The notes under the pieces: generated by a model
Seen by the model: only the letters and a program-made list of their open reading frames with translations
What the model was told of the DNA's origin: nothing
The model's database searches: none
In this document: positions 1 through 7,744 of the stretch, in pieces
How the letters are laid out: each line of letters begins with the position of its first letter
Numbering within the stretch: the first letter of the stretch is position 1
NCBI RefSeq assembly: GCF_900112425.1
Contig: NZ_FOLP01000010.1
Span: 124,001 to 188,000 of the forward strand
From: Variovorax sp. OK212
GTDB lineage: Bacteria; Pseudomonadota; Gammaproteobacteria; Burkholderiales; Burkholderiaceae_C
Reading direction: 5' to 3'
DNA: 64,000 nt
Program-made: the position numbers and the translations under genes

Positions 1-548
1 GCCACCACGCGGGACACGAGGCCGTAGCGGTCGGCCTCGGCCGCGTCGAGCGTGCGCGCGCCCAGGCACATCTCCATCGCCTTGGCCTTGCCGATGGCGC
101 GCGGCAGGCGCTGCGTGCCGCCCGCGCCGGGCAGCATCGCGAGCTTGATCTCGGGCAGCGCGAAGCGCGCGGACTCGGCCGCCAGCACGATGTCGCAGGC
201 CAGCGCCAGCTCGCAGCCGCCGCCGAACGCGAAGCCCGCCACCGCGGCGATGACCGGCTTGCGCACGCGGCGGATGGTCTCCCAGTTGCGCGTGATGAAC
301 TCGTCGCGCACCACGTCGGCGTAGCCCCACTCGACCATCGCCGCAATGTCGGCGCCCGCCGCAAAGGCGGTGTCGCCGCCGGTGACGACGATGGCGCCGA
401 TGCCCGCATCGGCGTCGAAGCCGAGCAGCGCAGCGCCCAGCGCGTCCATCACCGCGTCGTCGAGCGCGTTGAGCTGCTTCGGCCGGTTGAGGGTGATCAC
501 GCCGACGCGGCCGTCGGTGTGCACGCGCACGGGGGGTTGCTGCTGCAT
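1..548 (-). CDS. badK: Cyclohex-1-ene-1-carboxyl-CoA hydratase, BadK-like (3' part outside window)
   Basis: Crotonase-fold hydratase expected to add water to cyclohex-1-ene-1-carboxyl-CoA, giving 2-hydroxycyclohexanecarboxyl-CoA. About 182 N-terminal residues are visible; the rest lies beyond the left edge. The start ATG at 548-546 opens MQQQPPVRVH. The oxyanion-hole segments AAGADIA and GFAFGGGCE are present, and both catalytic glutamates of true hydratases are seen: Glu113 (GCELA) and Glu133 (LPEIKL), before GAGGTQRLPR. The text matches my memory of Rhodopseudomonas BadK closely. It is the last visible gene of a minus-strand run badH-badI-aliB-aliA-Bug, 13 nt after the Bug stop. A generic enoyl-CoA hydratase is the alternative, but the neighbours make BadK likely. 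Confidence 0.85.
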   Translation of the reverse strand, partial: MQQQPPVRVHTDGRVGVITLNRPKQLNALDDAVMDALGAALLGFDADAGIGAIVVTGGDTAFAAGADIAAMVEWGYADVVRDEFITRNWETIRRVRKPVIAAVAGFAFGGGCELALACDIVLAAESARFALPEIKLAMLPGAGGTQRLPRAIGKAKAMEMCLGARTLDAAEADRYGLVSRVV

Positions 549-561
549 CGGATCGCTCCCC

Positions 562-1554
562 TCAGTCGACGACGATCTTCTGCCTGGCGATCAGCGCCGA
601 CAGCACCGCGCCTTCGTCGGCCAGCAGCTTGCGGAACTCGGGCGTGTTCATCGCGAACGGTTCCGCGCCCAGGTCGGCGTAGCGCGACTTCACGGCCGGC
701 AAGGCCAGCGCCTTGGCCAGCTCGCCGTTCATGCGCGCGAGCACCTCGCCCGGCGTGCCGTTGGGCGCCCACATGCCGAACCAGATGTCGAGGTTGGCGC
801 CCGCGAAGCCCTGCTCCGCCACCGTGGGCACGTCGGGGAAGAACGGCGAGCGCTTGGCGCTCACGATGCCCAGCAGCTTGGCCTTGCCGGTGCGGATGTG
901 CGGGAACGCAATGCCGGGGTCGCACACGAAGTCGGCCTGGCCCGAGAGCACGTCCTGCAGCGCAGGCGCGGCGCCGCGGTACGGCACGTGCTGCACGTCG
1001 GTGCCGATGGCCTGCTTGAAGAGCTCGCAGGCCAGGTGCGGCGGCGTGCCCGTGCCGGCCGAGGCGTAAGAGAAGGTGCCGGGCTTGGCCTTGGCCAGCG
1101 CGACCAGTTCGCGCACGTCCTTCGCGGGCAGCTGCGGCTTGGCGACCAGGTACATCTGCGTGCGGCCCACGGTGGCCACCGGCGTGAGGTCGCGCGAAGG
1201 CAGCAGCGCCGACTTGAAGAGCGAGGGGTTCGCCGTCTCGACCGAGGTCGGTGCGATCAGGAAGGTGTGGCCGTCGGGCGCCGCGCGCGCCACCTCGGTG
1301 GCCGAGATGTTGCCGCTGGCGCCGGGCTTGTTGTCGATGAGCACCGTCTGGCCCAGCGACTCCGAGAGCGACTGCGCGAGGATGCGCGCCATCACGTCGG
1401 TGCTGCCGCCGGGCGCGAAGCCGACGACCACGCGAATGGGCTTGCTGGGCCACGCGGCGGGTGCCGCAGTCTGTGCGCTTGCGGCAAAGGCCACGGTCAC
1501 GCCGGCTGCAATGGCGAGCGTGCGCAGGCGCGCGACGTAAAGGTTGAAAGGCAT
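562..1554 (-). CDS. Bug-family (tripartite tricarboxylate transporter) solute-binding protein
   Basis: Periplasmic binding protein of 330 aa. A signal peptide occupies about residues 1-27 (hydrophobic AIAAGVTVAFAASA, cleavage near ASA-QT). The family hallmarks follow: WPSKPIRVVVGFAPGGSTD, then DNKPGASGNI, and later HVPYRGAAPAL and FPDVPTVAEQGF. The family captures carboxylates, and the protein may have no dedicated membrane partners. It is encoded inside the cyclohexanecarboxylate gene run between aliA and badK, so it may bind cyclohexanecarboxylate or a related acid; that ligand is inference. No TctA/TctB genes are present in the window. The start ATG at 1554 has a GGAG site 8 nt upstream. 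Length is normal for the family. Confidence 0.9.
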   Translation of the reverse strand: MPFNLYVARLRTLAIAAGVTVAFAASAQTAAPAAWPSKPIRVVVGFAPGGSTDVMARILAQSLSESLGQTVLIDNKPGASGNISATEVARAAPDGHTFLIAPTSVETANPSLFKSALLPSRDLTPVATVGRTQMYLVAKPQLPAKDVRELVALAKAKPGTFSYASAGTGTPPHLACELFKQAIGTDVQHVPYRGAAPALQDVLSGQADFVCDPGIAFPHIRTGKAKLLGIVSAKRSPFFPDVPTVAEQGFAGANLDIWFGMWAPNGTPGEVLARMNGELAKALALPAVKSRYADLGAEPFAMNTPEFRKLLADEGAVLSALIARQKIVVD

Positions 1555-1649
1555 GTCTGTGTCTCCGTTGCAGTAATGGCTCGATGGCCTTGTGGCCCAG
1601 ACGGCTGGAAGGCCGGATGGCCGGCCGGCGCTGGGCACCCGAGCGCGCG

Positions 1650-3344
1650 TCAGGCCTTGCCCGCGCCACCCGATTCGTCCGCGCGCAGCAGTTCGCGCAG
1701 CTTGAATTTCTGGATCTTTCCGGAGGGCGTCGAAGGCATGGCCTCGCGCACGATCAACCGCTCCGGGATGTACTGCACCGCCACCTTCTCGCCCTTCAGG
1801 AACGCGACGATCGACGCCAGGTCGACGTTGCACCCGGGCCTGGGCACCACCACCGCGCAGGCGCGCTCGCCGAGCCGCTCGTCGGGGTAGGCCACGATGG
1901 CGGCCATGCCGATGTGGGGGTGGCGGTACAGCAGCGACTCGATCTCGACCACGGGAATGTTCTCGCCGCCGCGGATGATCACGTCCTTGGTGCGGCCCGC
2001 AATGCGCACGTAGCCGCGCTCGTCGATGCGCGCGAGGTCGCCGGTGTCGAACCAGTCCTGCGCATCGGTGGCGTTGAGCTGCGGGCGCTTCAGGTAGCCG
2101 CCGAAGTTGGAGCAGGAGCGCAGCATCAGCTTGCCGACCTCGCCCGCGGGCAGCACGAGGCCGTCGACGTCGACCACCTTGATCTCCACGCCGGGCAGCG
2201 GGCAACCGTCGGTGTGGACGGAGCGCTCGTCGTCGTCGGCCAGTTGCGTGAGCGTGACCGCGCCGTTCTCGCTCATGCCCCAGGCCGAGACGATCTTCGC
2301 GCCCAGCGCGCGGCGCGCCTGCTCGACCAGCGTGCCCGGAATGGGCGCGCCCGCGCAGAGAAAGACCTTGAGCGTGGGCACTTCGACGCCCGTCTCGGCC
2401 ACGGTCTTGGCCAGGTCCGAGAGGAACGGCGTCGAGGCCATCGTGAAGCTCACGCGCTGCGCGTTGATGGCGGCAATGGCCTGCTTCGGCTCCCAGACGT
2501 CCTGCAGCACCACGGAGGCACCGAGCATGATCGGCATCATCAGCCCGTACATGAAGCCGGTCTGGTGCGCCATGGGCGAGGCCATGAGCACCACGTCGGC
2601 GGCGCCCAGCCCCAGCCGCTGCACGTACGGCACGATGTTGGCCATGGTGGTGTTGGCCGAATGCATCACGCCCTTGGGCTCGCCGGTGGTGCCCGAGGTG
2701 TAGATCAGCTGCGTGACGTCGTCGGGCCCCGGCCGGCTGCGCCGGAGAATCTCTTGCGCATCGGCCTCGTTCTCCCATTCGGGGCCGCCGAGCAAGGCGT
2801 CGAAGCTGTTCGCGCCGCTGCCGCCGACCACCACCACGTGCGCCAGCTCGGGCAGGCCGGCCTGCAGGCCCATGGCCATCTGCTCGAAGTCGAAGCCGCG
2901 AAAACGCGCGGGCACGATCAGCACCTTGGCCGCGCCGTGCTTGAGCATGAACGACAGCTCGCGCTCGCGGAAGATGTGCATCAGCGGGTTCATCACCGCG
3001 CCGAGCCGCGAGCACGCGAGGTAGGTCAGCGTGAACTGCCACCAGTTGGGCAGCTGGCAGGCCACCACGTCGTTGCGGCCAACGCCGAGCCGCGCGAGCC
3101 CCACCGCCATGCGGTCGGCCATGCGGCCGAGTTCGCGGTAGGTGAAGCGCGTGGTGCCGAGGGAGGTGCCGAGGGAGGTGCCGCCCCCTTCTCCCGTGTC
3201 GACCCGCAGCGCCGTCAGCGCGAGCTTGTCGGGGCTGCGCGCAATGCACGCGTCGAGCGCGTCGTTGATGGTGCGGTCGTGCCACAGCCCCTGGGCCACC
3301 ATGCGCGCGCGGCGCGCGGGCAGCAGTACAGCGTCGAATTCCAT
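1650..3344 (-). CDS. aliA: Cyclohexanecarboxylate-CoA ligase, AliA-like
   Basis: AMP-forming acyl-CoA synthetase (564 aa) predicted to activate cyclohexanecarboxylate with ATP and CoA in the cytoplasm. The phosphate-binding loop YTSGTTGEPKGVMH is at residues 215-228, the adenylate motif WGMSENG lies mid-protein, and FDTGDLARID with GRTKDVIIRGGENI marks the hinge region. The C-terminal catalytic lysine is in TPSGKIQKFKL (about 548). The N-terminus MEFDAVLLPARRARM is typical of ligases annotated as cyclohexanecarboxylate-CoA ligase. It sits downstream of aliB and upstream of the Bug gene. Residues 56-63 (TSLGTSLG) come from a 12-bp duplication. Substrate assignment depends on the badH/badI/aliB context; another alicyclic or medium-chain acid is possible. 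Confidence 0.85.
   Translation of the reverse strand: MEFDAVLLPARRARMVAQGLWHDRTINDALDACIARSPDKLALTALRVDTGEGGGTSLGTSLGTTRFTYRELGRMADRMAVGLARLGVGRNDVVACQLPNWWQFTLTYLACSRLGAVMNPLMHIFRERELSFMLKHGAAKVLIVPARFRGFDFEQMAMGLQAGLPELAHVVVVGGSGANSFDALLGGPEWENEADAQEILRRSRPGPDDVTQLIYTSGTTGEPKGVMHSANTTMANIVPYVQRLGLGAADVVLMASPMAHQTGFMYGLMMPIMLGASVVLQDVWEPKQAIAAINAQRVSFTMASTPFLSDLAKTVAETGVEVPTLKVFLCAGAPIPGTLVEQARRALGAKIVSAWGMSENGAVTLTQLADDDERSVHTDGCPLPGVEIKVVDVDGLVLPAGEVGKLMLRSCSNFGGYLKRPQLNATDAQDWFDTGDLARIDERGYVRIAGRTKDVIIRGGENIPVVEIESLLYRHPHIGMAAIVAYPDERLGERACAVVVPRPGCNVDLASIVAFLKGEKVAVQYIPERLIVREAMPSTPSGKIQKFKLRELLRADESGGAGKA
3159..3182. repeat. 12-bp direct duplication inside aliA
   Basis: Two adjacent copies of gagggaggtgcc keep the reading frame and encode a repeated TSLG in aliA, in a loop before the first core strand. 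It is probably a slippage product and likely neutral. Confidence 0.85.
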
Positions 3345-3393
3345 GATGTCTTGTCTCCTCTTGTTGTGAACCCGAAATCCGTGGCGGTGGCGT

Positions 3394-4545
3394 TCAGGCC
3401 GGCACGGCCGAGCGCCCCGCCCGCGTGCGCGCCACGATGGTCTTCATGATCTGGGCGGTGCCGTCGCCGATCTGGAAGCCCAGCACGTCGCGCAGGCGCT
3501 GCTCCATCGGCCCGCGGTCGTAGCCGCCGTGGCCGAACATCAGCAGGCACTGGTGGATGGCGTCGTAGGCCAGCTTGGGCGCCCACCACTTGCACATGGC
3601 GGCCTCGGCCGTGTGCGGCGCGCCCTTGTCCTTGAGCCACAGCGTCTGCAGGCACAGCAGGCGCGCGGCCTCCACCTGCGTGTCGAAATCGGCAAGCGGG
3701 TGCGACACGCCCTGGAATGCCGACAGCGGCTTGCCGAAGGCCTCGCGCTGCGCCACGTACTCCCAGGTTTCCTCGAGTGCCACGCGCGCCACGGCCAGCA
3801 CCTGCAGCCCGATGAGCGCGCGCGAAAAGTCGAAGCCCTGCATCACCTGCACGAAGCCCTTGTTCTCGTCGCCCAGGCGGTGGTCCAGCGGCACGCGCAC
3901 GTTCTCGAAGAACAGCGAGCCGCGGCCGATGGCGCGCTGGCCGTGGCAGTCGAAGCGGTTGCGCGTGAGGCCGGGCGCATCGGCGGGCACCAGCAGCGCG
4001 GTGACGCCGTGCGCCGCCGATTCCACCGAGCCGGTGCGCCCGAACACCACCACCGCGTCGGCCTGGTCGGCCGCGGAGATGGACGTTTTCTCGCCGTTGA
4101 TGACGTAGGCGTCGCCCACGCGCTCCACGCGCAGCCGCAGGTTGGCCGCGTCCGAGCCGCCGCGCGGTTCGGTGAGCGCAATGGCAAGCAGCACCTCGCC
4201 GCGCGTGAGCCTGTGCAGCCACGGCCGTACCACCTCGGGCCGGCCGTGCTCGGCCAGGATCTGCCCGTTGAGCGAGGCCAGCAGGTTGATGTAGCTCAGG
4301 CTCAGGTCGGCGCGCGCAATCTCCTCGTGGATCACCCCGGCCGCGAGGCAGCCCATGCCCTGGCCGCCGTGTTCTTCGGCCAGCTCGGGCGCGATGAAAC
4401 CCATCTCGCCCATCTCGCGCATCAGCGTGCGGTCGAGCACGCGCGTGTCGTCGCGCTCCAGGAAGCCGGGCGCCACGCGGCCGGCGGCGAAGCGGCGCGC
4501 ATGCTCGGCCAGCGTGGCGAGGTCGTCGTCGATGTAGGGGTTCAT
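3394..4545 (-). CDS. aliB: Cyclohexanecarboxyl-CoA dehydrogenase, AliB-like
   Basis: Flavin acyl-CoA dehydrogenase (383 aa) expected to introduce the ring double bond, giving cyclohex-1-ene-1-carboxyl-CoA with electrons passed to ETF. N-terminal helical, middle beta and C-terminal helical domains are all present: ALTEPRGGSDAA for FAD and substrate contacts, FGKPLSAFQG, and FGHGGYDRG. The catalytic-base loop that usually reads EGT reads QIGDGTAQI, so Asp361 replaces the usual Glu; the codon GAC was checked at 3463-3465. An Asp base has, as far as I recall, been discussed for alicyclic acyl-CoA dehydrogenases, so this may be functional. It lies 19 nt after badI and is followed by aliA. RBS AGGAG precedes the ATG. 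Confidence 0.85.
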   Translation of the reverse strand: MNPYIDDDLATLAEHARRFAAGRVAPGFLERDDTRVLDRTLMREMGEMGFIAPELAEEHGGQGMGCLAAGVIHEEIARADLSLSYINLLASLNGQILAEHGRPEVVRPWLHRLTRGEVLLAIALTEPRGGSDAANLRLRVERVGDAYVINGEKTSISAADQADAVVVFGRTGSVESAAHGVTALLVPADAPGLTRNRFDCHGQRAIGRGSLFFENVRVPLDHRLGDENKGFVQVMQGFDFSRALIGLQVLAVARVALEETWEYVAQREAFGKPLSAFQGVSHPLADFDTQVEAARLLCLQTLWLKDKGAPHTAEAAMCKWWAPKLAYDAIHQCLLMFGHGGYDRGPMEQRLRDVLGFQIGDGTAQIMKTIVARTRAGRSAVPA

Positions 4546-4564
4546 CGCGTGTCTCCTGCGGCGG

Positions 4565-5356
4565 CTACTTCGCGTACCTGCGGAACTCGGGCTTGCGCCG
4601 CTCCTGCAAGGCTTTCACGCCTTCGCGCGACTCTTCGGTGTCGTAGTACAGCTTCAGCGCGTACATGCCCAGGCCCGCGATGCCGGCCTGGTGCGCCGTG
4701 TCGGCGTTGAAGCTGCGCTTGGCGATGGCCAGCGCCGTGGGGCTGCGCTCGCAGATTTCCTCGGCCCACTTCTGCACCTCGGCGTCGAGCTGCTCGTGCG
4801 GCACCACCGCGTTGGCCAGGCCCATGGCCACGGCTTCGGCGCCGCTGTAGCGGCGGTTCAGGTACCAGATCTCGCGCGCCTTCTTCTCGCCCACCACGCG
4901 CGCCAGGAAGGCGGTGCCGTAGCCAGGGTCGACCGAGCCCATCTTCGGGCCGACCTGGCCGAACACGGCTTTCTCCGACGCGATGGTCAGGTCGCAGATG
5001 GTGCACAGCACGTTGCCCCCGCCGATGGCGAAGCCCTGCACCCGCGCGATGACCGGCTTGGGCACGTTGCGAATGGCGTCGTGCAGCTCTTCCATCGGCA
5101 GGCCGATGGTGCCGCGCCCGTCGTAGTTGCCGTTGTGCGCGGACTGGTCGCCGCCGGTGCAGAAGGCCTTCTCGCCCGCGCCGGCCAGCACGATGGCGCC
5201 CACCTCGCGGTCGTAGCCCGCGCGGTTCAGCGCGCGGATGATCTCGTCGCAGGTCTGCCCGCGGAACGCGTTCATCTTCTCCGGACGGTTGATGGTGATC
5301 CAGGCCACGCCGTTGCGCACGTCATAGAGGATGTCTTCGAAATCTGTGGGGGCCAT
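4565..5356 (-). CDS. badI: 2-ketocyclohexanecarboxyl-CoA hydrolase, BadI-like
   Basis: Ring-opening crotonase (263 aa) of the MenB-like branch; it hydrolyses 2-ketocyclohexanecarboxyl-CoA to pimeloyl-CoA. Seen directly: CTGGDQSAHNGNYDGRG (residues 66-82), the oxyanion segment GFAIGGGN (108-115), and GQVGPKMGSVDPGYGT (133-148), the last shared with naphthoyl-CoA synthase-type enzymes. The sequence corresponds almost continuously to what I remember of Rhodopseudomonas BadI, including the tail LQERRKPEFR. It starts 31 nt after the badH stop with a strong AAGGAG site and is followed at 19 nt by aliB. It does not carry the paired glutamates expected of a simple hydratase. Confidence 0.93.
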   Translation of the reverse strand: MAPTDFEDILYDVRNGVAWITINRPEKMNAFRGQTCDEIIRALNRAGYDREVGAIVLAGAGEKAFCTGGDQSAHNGNYDGRGTIGLPMEELHDAIRNVPKPVIARVQGFAIGGGNVLCTICDLTIASEKAVFGQVGPKMGSVDPGYGTAFLARVVGEKKAREIWYLNRRYSGAEAVAMGLANAVVPHEQLDAEVQKWAEEICERSPTALAIAKRSFNADTAHQAGIAGLGMYALKLYYDTEESREGVKALQERRKPEFRRYAK

Positions 5357-5387
5357 GTGTGTCTCCTTGGGGGGTATCGGGGGGGGG

Positions 5388-6155
5388 TCAGCCGTTCATC
5401 GTCAGGCCGCCCGAGACGCTGAGCACCTGCCCGGTCACGAAGGCCGCGTCGTCGCTGGCGAAGAAAAGAATGGCGCCGGGCAGGTCGCTCGGCTGGCCGA
5501 TGCGGCCCAGCGGAATCGAGCGCGTGAAGGCTTCCATCAGCTTCTCGGGGTTGCCGGCGCCTTGCTTGTAGTCGGCGAACAGCGCCGTGTCGGTGGGGCC
5601 GGGGCACACCACGTTCACCGTGATGCCGTGGCGTGCGTGCTCGCGCGCGATGGTCTTGGAGAAGGCCACCAGCCCGCCCTTGCAGGCCGCGTACACCGCT
5701 TCGCCCGATGAGCCCACGCGCGCCGCGTCCGACGCGATGTTCACGATGCGCCCCGCCTTGCGCGCGGCCATGCCGGGCAGCACCGCGTGGTGCATGTGCA
5801 GCGCGCCGGTGAGGTTGATGGCAATGAGCTTGTCCCACTGCGCGGGCTCGGTCTTGATGAAGGGCTTGAACACGTCCCAGCCGGCGTTGTTGACCAGCAC
5901 GTCGATGGGGCCGAAGCGCTCCTGCGCGGCGGTCACGGCAGCATCGACCGCGGGGCGGTCGGTGATGTCGCAGCGGAAGGCCTGGGCCTGGCCGCCGTCG
6001 GCGCGAATCTGCGCGGCCACCGCTTCGGCGGCCTCCAGGTTCATGTCGAACACCGCCACGCGGGCGCCGTCCTGGGCGAAGCGGCGGCTGGTGGCGCCGC
6101 CGATGCCGCCGCCACCGCCGGTGACGATGACTGTCTTGTCTTGGAATCGTTGCAT
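5388..6155 (-). CDS. badH: 2-hydroxycyclohexanecarboxyl-CoA dehydrogenase, BadH-like
   Basis: Classical short-chain dehydrogenase (255 aa) oxidising 2-hydroxycyclohexanecarboxyl-CoA to the 2-keto ester with NAD. The nucleotide loop TGGGGGIG is at residues 12-19, NNAG at 89-92, and the catalytic residues are Ser142, Tyr155 and Lys159 (YAACK). The tail SVSGGLTMNG is typical of the family. It is the first gene of the minus-strand run and has an AAGGAG site 6 nt before the ATG. The divergent MarR gene begins 135 nt away, and the spacer holds a palindromic region that is a likely operator. Assignment as BadH rather than a general SDR rests on adjacency to badI. Confidence 0.9.
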   Translation of the reverse strand: MQRFQDKTVIVTGGGGGIGGATSRRFAQDGARVAVFDMNLEAAEAVAAQIRADGGQAQAFRCDITDRPAVDAAVTAAQERFGPIDVLVNNAGWDVFKPFIKTEPAQWDKLIAINLTGALHMHHAVLPGMAARKAGRIVNIASDAARVGSSGEAVYAACKGGLVAFSKTIAREHARHGITVNVVCPGPTDTALFADYKQGAGNPEKLMEAFTRSIPLGRIGQPSDLPGAILFFASDDAAFVTGQVLSVSGGLTMNG

Positions 6156-6220
6156 CTGGTTCTCCTTGGGTCCGGGGGCTTGCTATATCGTTGGGCGGTC
6201 GGGCACCGCTTTTTCGGCAA

Positions 6221-6243
6221 TTACGTAAATACGTTGACGTATT
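6221..6243. promoter_or_regulatory. Candidate MarR operator between badH and the MarR gene
   Basis: The A/T-rich spacer carries an 8-bp perfect palindrome, ttacgtaa (6221-6228), overlapping by one base an inverted repeat aatacg-ttga-cgtatt (6228-6243). It lies 66-88 nt upstream of badH and 48-70 nt upstream of the MarR ATG, where a dimeric MarR repressor would be expected to bind. A TATTAT hexamer at 6240-6245 could be a -10 element for the MarR gene, overlapping the site. No convincing -35 was found, so the promoter reading is tentative. Confidence 0.55.
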
Positions 6244-6290
6244 ATTAGTTGACGACGCGGGGCCGCGCAAGCCTTTCAGAAAGAAAAACC

Positions 6291-6800
6291 ATGGTTACCG
6301 CTAGTGAAAACACTGACAGCACGCGAATGGCGCTCGCCAATCGGGTGTTCTTTCGCCTGTATCAATGTGCAAACATGTTGCATAAAACGGGCAGCCGAGC
6401 CGTCGAAGCCGAGGGCCTGACGACGCAGCAATGGGCCGTGCTCGGCGCGCTGTCTCGCGACGAGGCCGAGGGCGGGATGAGCATGGGCGACCTGGCGCGC
6501 TACCTGAAGGTCAGCCGCCAGAACCTGTCGGGCCTGGTCAGCCGCATGGAGCGCGACGGGCATGTGAAGACGGCGCCCGACAGCCGCGACCGCAGGTCAA
6601 GGCTGGTCACGATGACCGAGTCGGGACAACACGTGTGGGTGGTCGAGGCGCAGCCGAAGATCTACGCCTACTACGACCAGGTGCTCGAGGGGTTTTCGGT
6701 GAACGACGTCACCCACACCCTGCACTACCTGCTGAAGATCCTCGAGAACATGCAGCGGGTGGACAACGCGCAGGGGGGCGCGGAAGAAACGGCGGAGTGA
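6291..6800 (+). CDS. MarR-family regulator, probably BadR-like repressor of the alicyclic cluster
   Basis: Winged-helix MarR protein of 169 aa: an N-terminal dimerisation helix (NRVFFRLYQCANMLHKTG), the DNA-recognition segment (YLKVSRQNLSGLVSRMERDG), the wing (DSRDRRSRLVTMT), and a C-terminal dimerisation helix. MarR proteins often sense a pathway ligand; in Rhodopseudomonas a MarR protein (BadR) controls ali/bad genes, and divergence from badH suggests the same role here. The ATG at 6291 is preferred over an upstream TTG at 6249, since the protein after it starts in normal MarR fashion. The ribosome binding site is weak (agaaag). The ligand (a CoA thioester such as 2-ketocyclohexanecarboxyl-CoA) is inference. 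Confidence 0.8.
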   Translation: MVTASENTDSTRMALANRVFFRLYQCANMLHKTGSRAVEAEGLTTQQWAVLGALSRDEAEGGMSMGDLARYLKVSRQNLSGLVSRMERDGHVKTAPDSRDRRSRLVTMTESGQHVWVVEAQPKIYAYYDQVLEGFSVNDVTHTLHYLLKILENMQRVDNAQGGAEETAE

Positions 6801-6858
6801 AGCCTTGAAGTGAAGGCGCTGCGCGGCGCCATCGAAACGATCGATGCGCTCAGCGCAT

Positions 6859-7641
<783 letters not shown>

Positions 7642-7744
7642 CTGGGGGTGTCCTTGAGGTGTCTGGACGGGTTTGTCCGCGGCCAGTTTAGGAAGCAGAA
7701 TCGCTCGCACGCATCGTCGGAAACGACGGGATTCTCTCCACCGC

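Noticed and set aside
6234..6254. Two ttgacg hexamers as -35 elements for the MarR gene
   Set aside because: Neither has an acceptable -10 hexamer at 16-18 bp spacing before the start codon.
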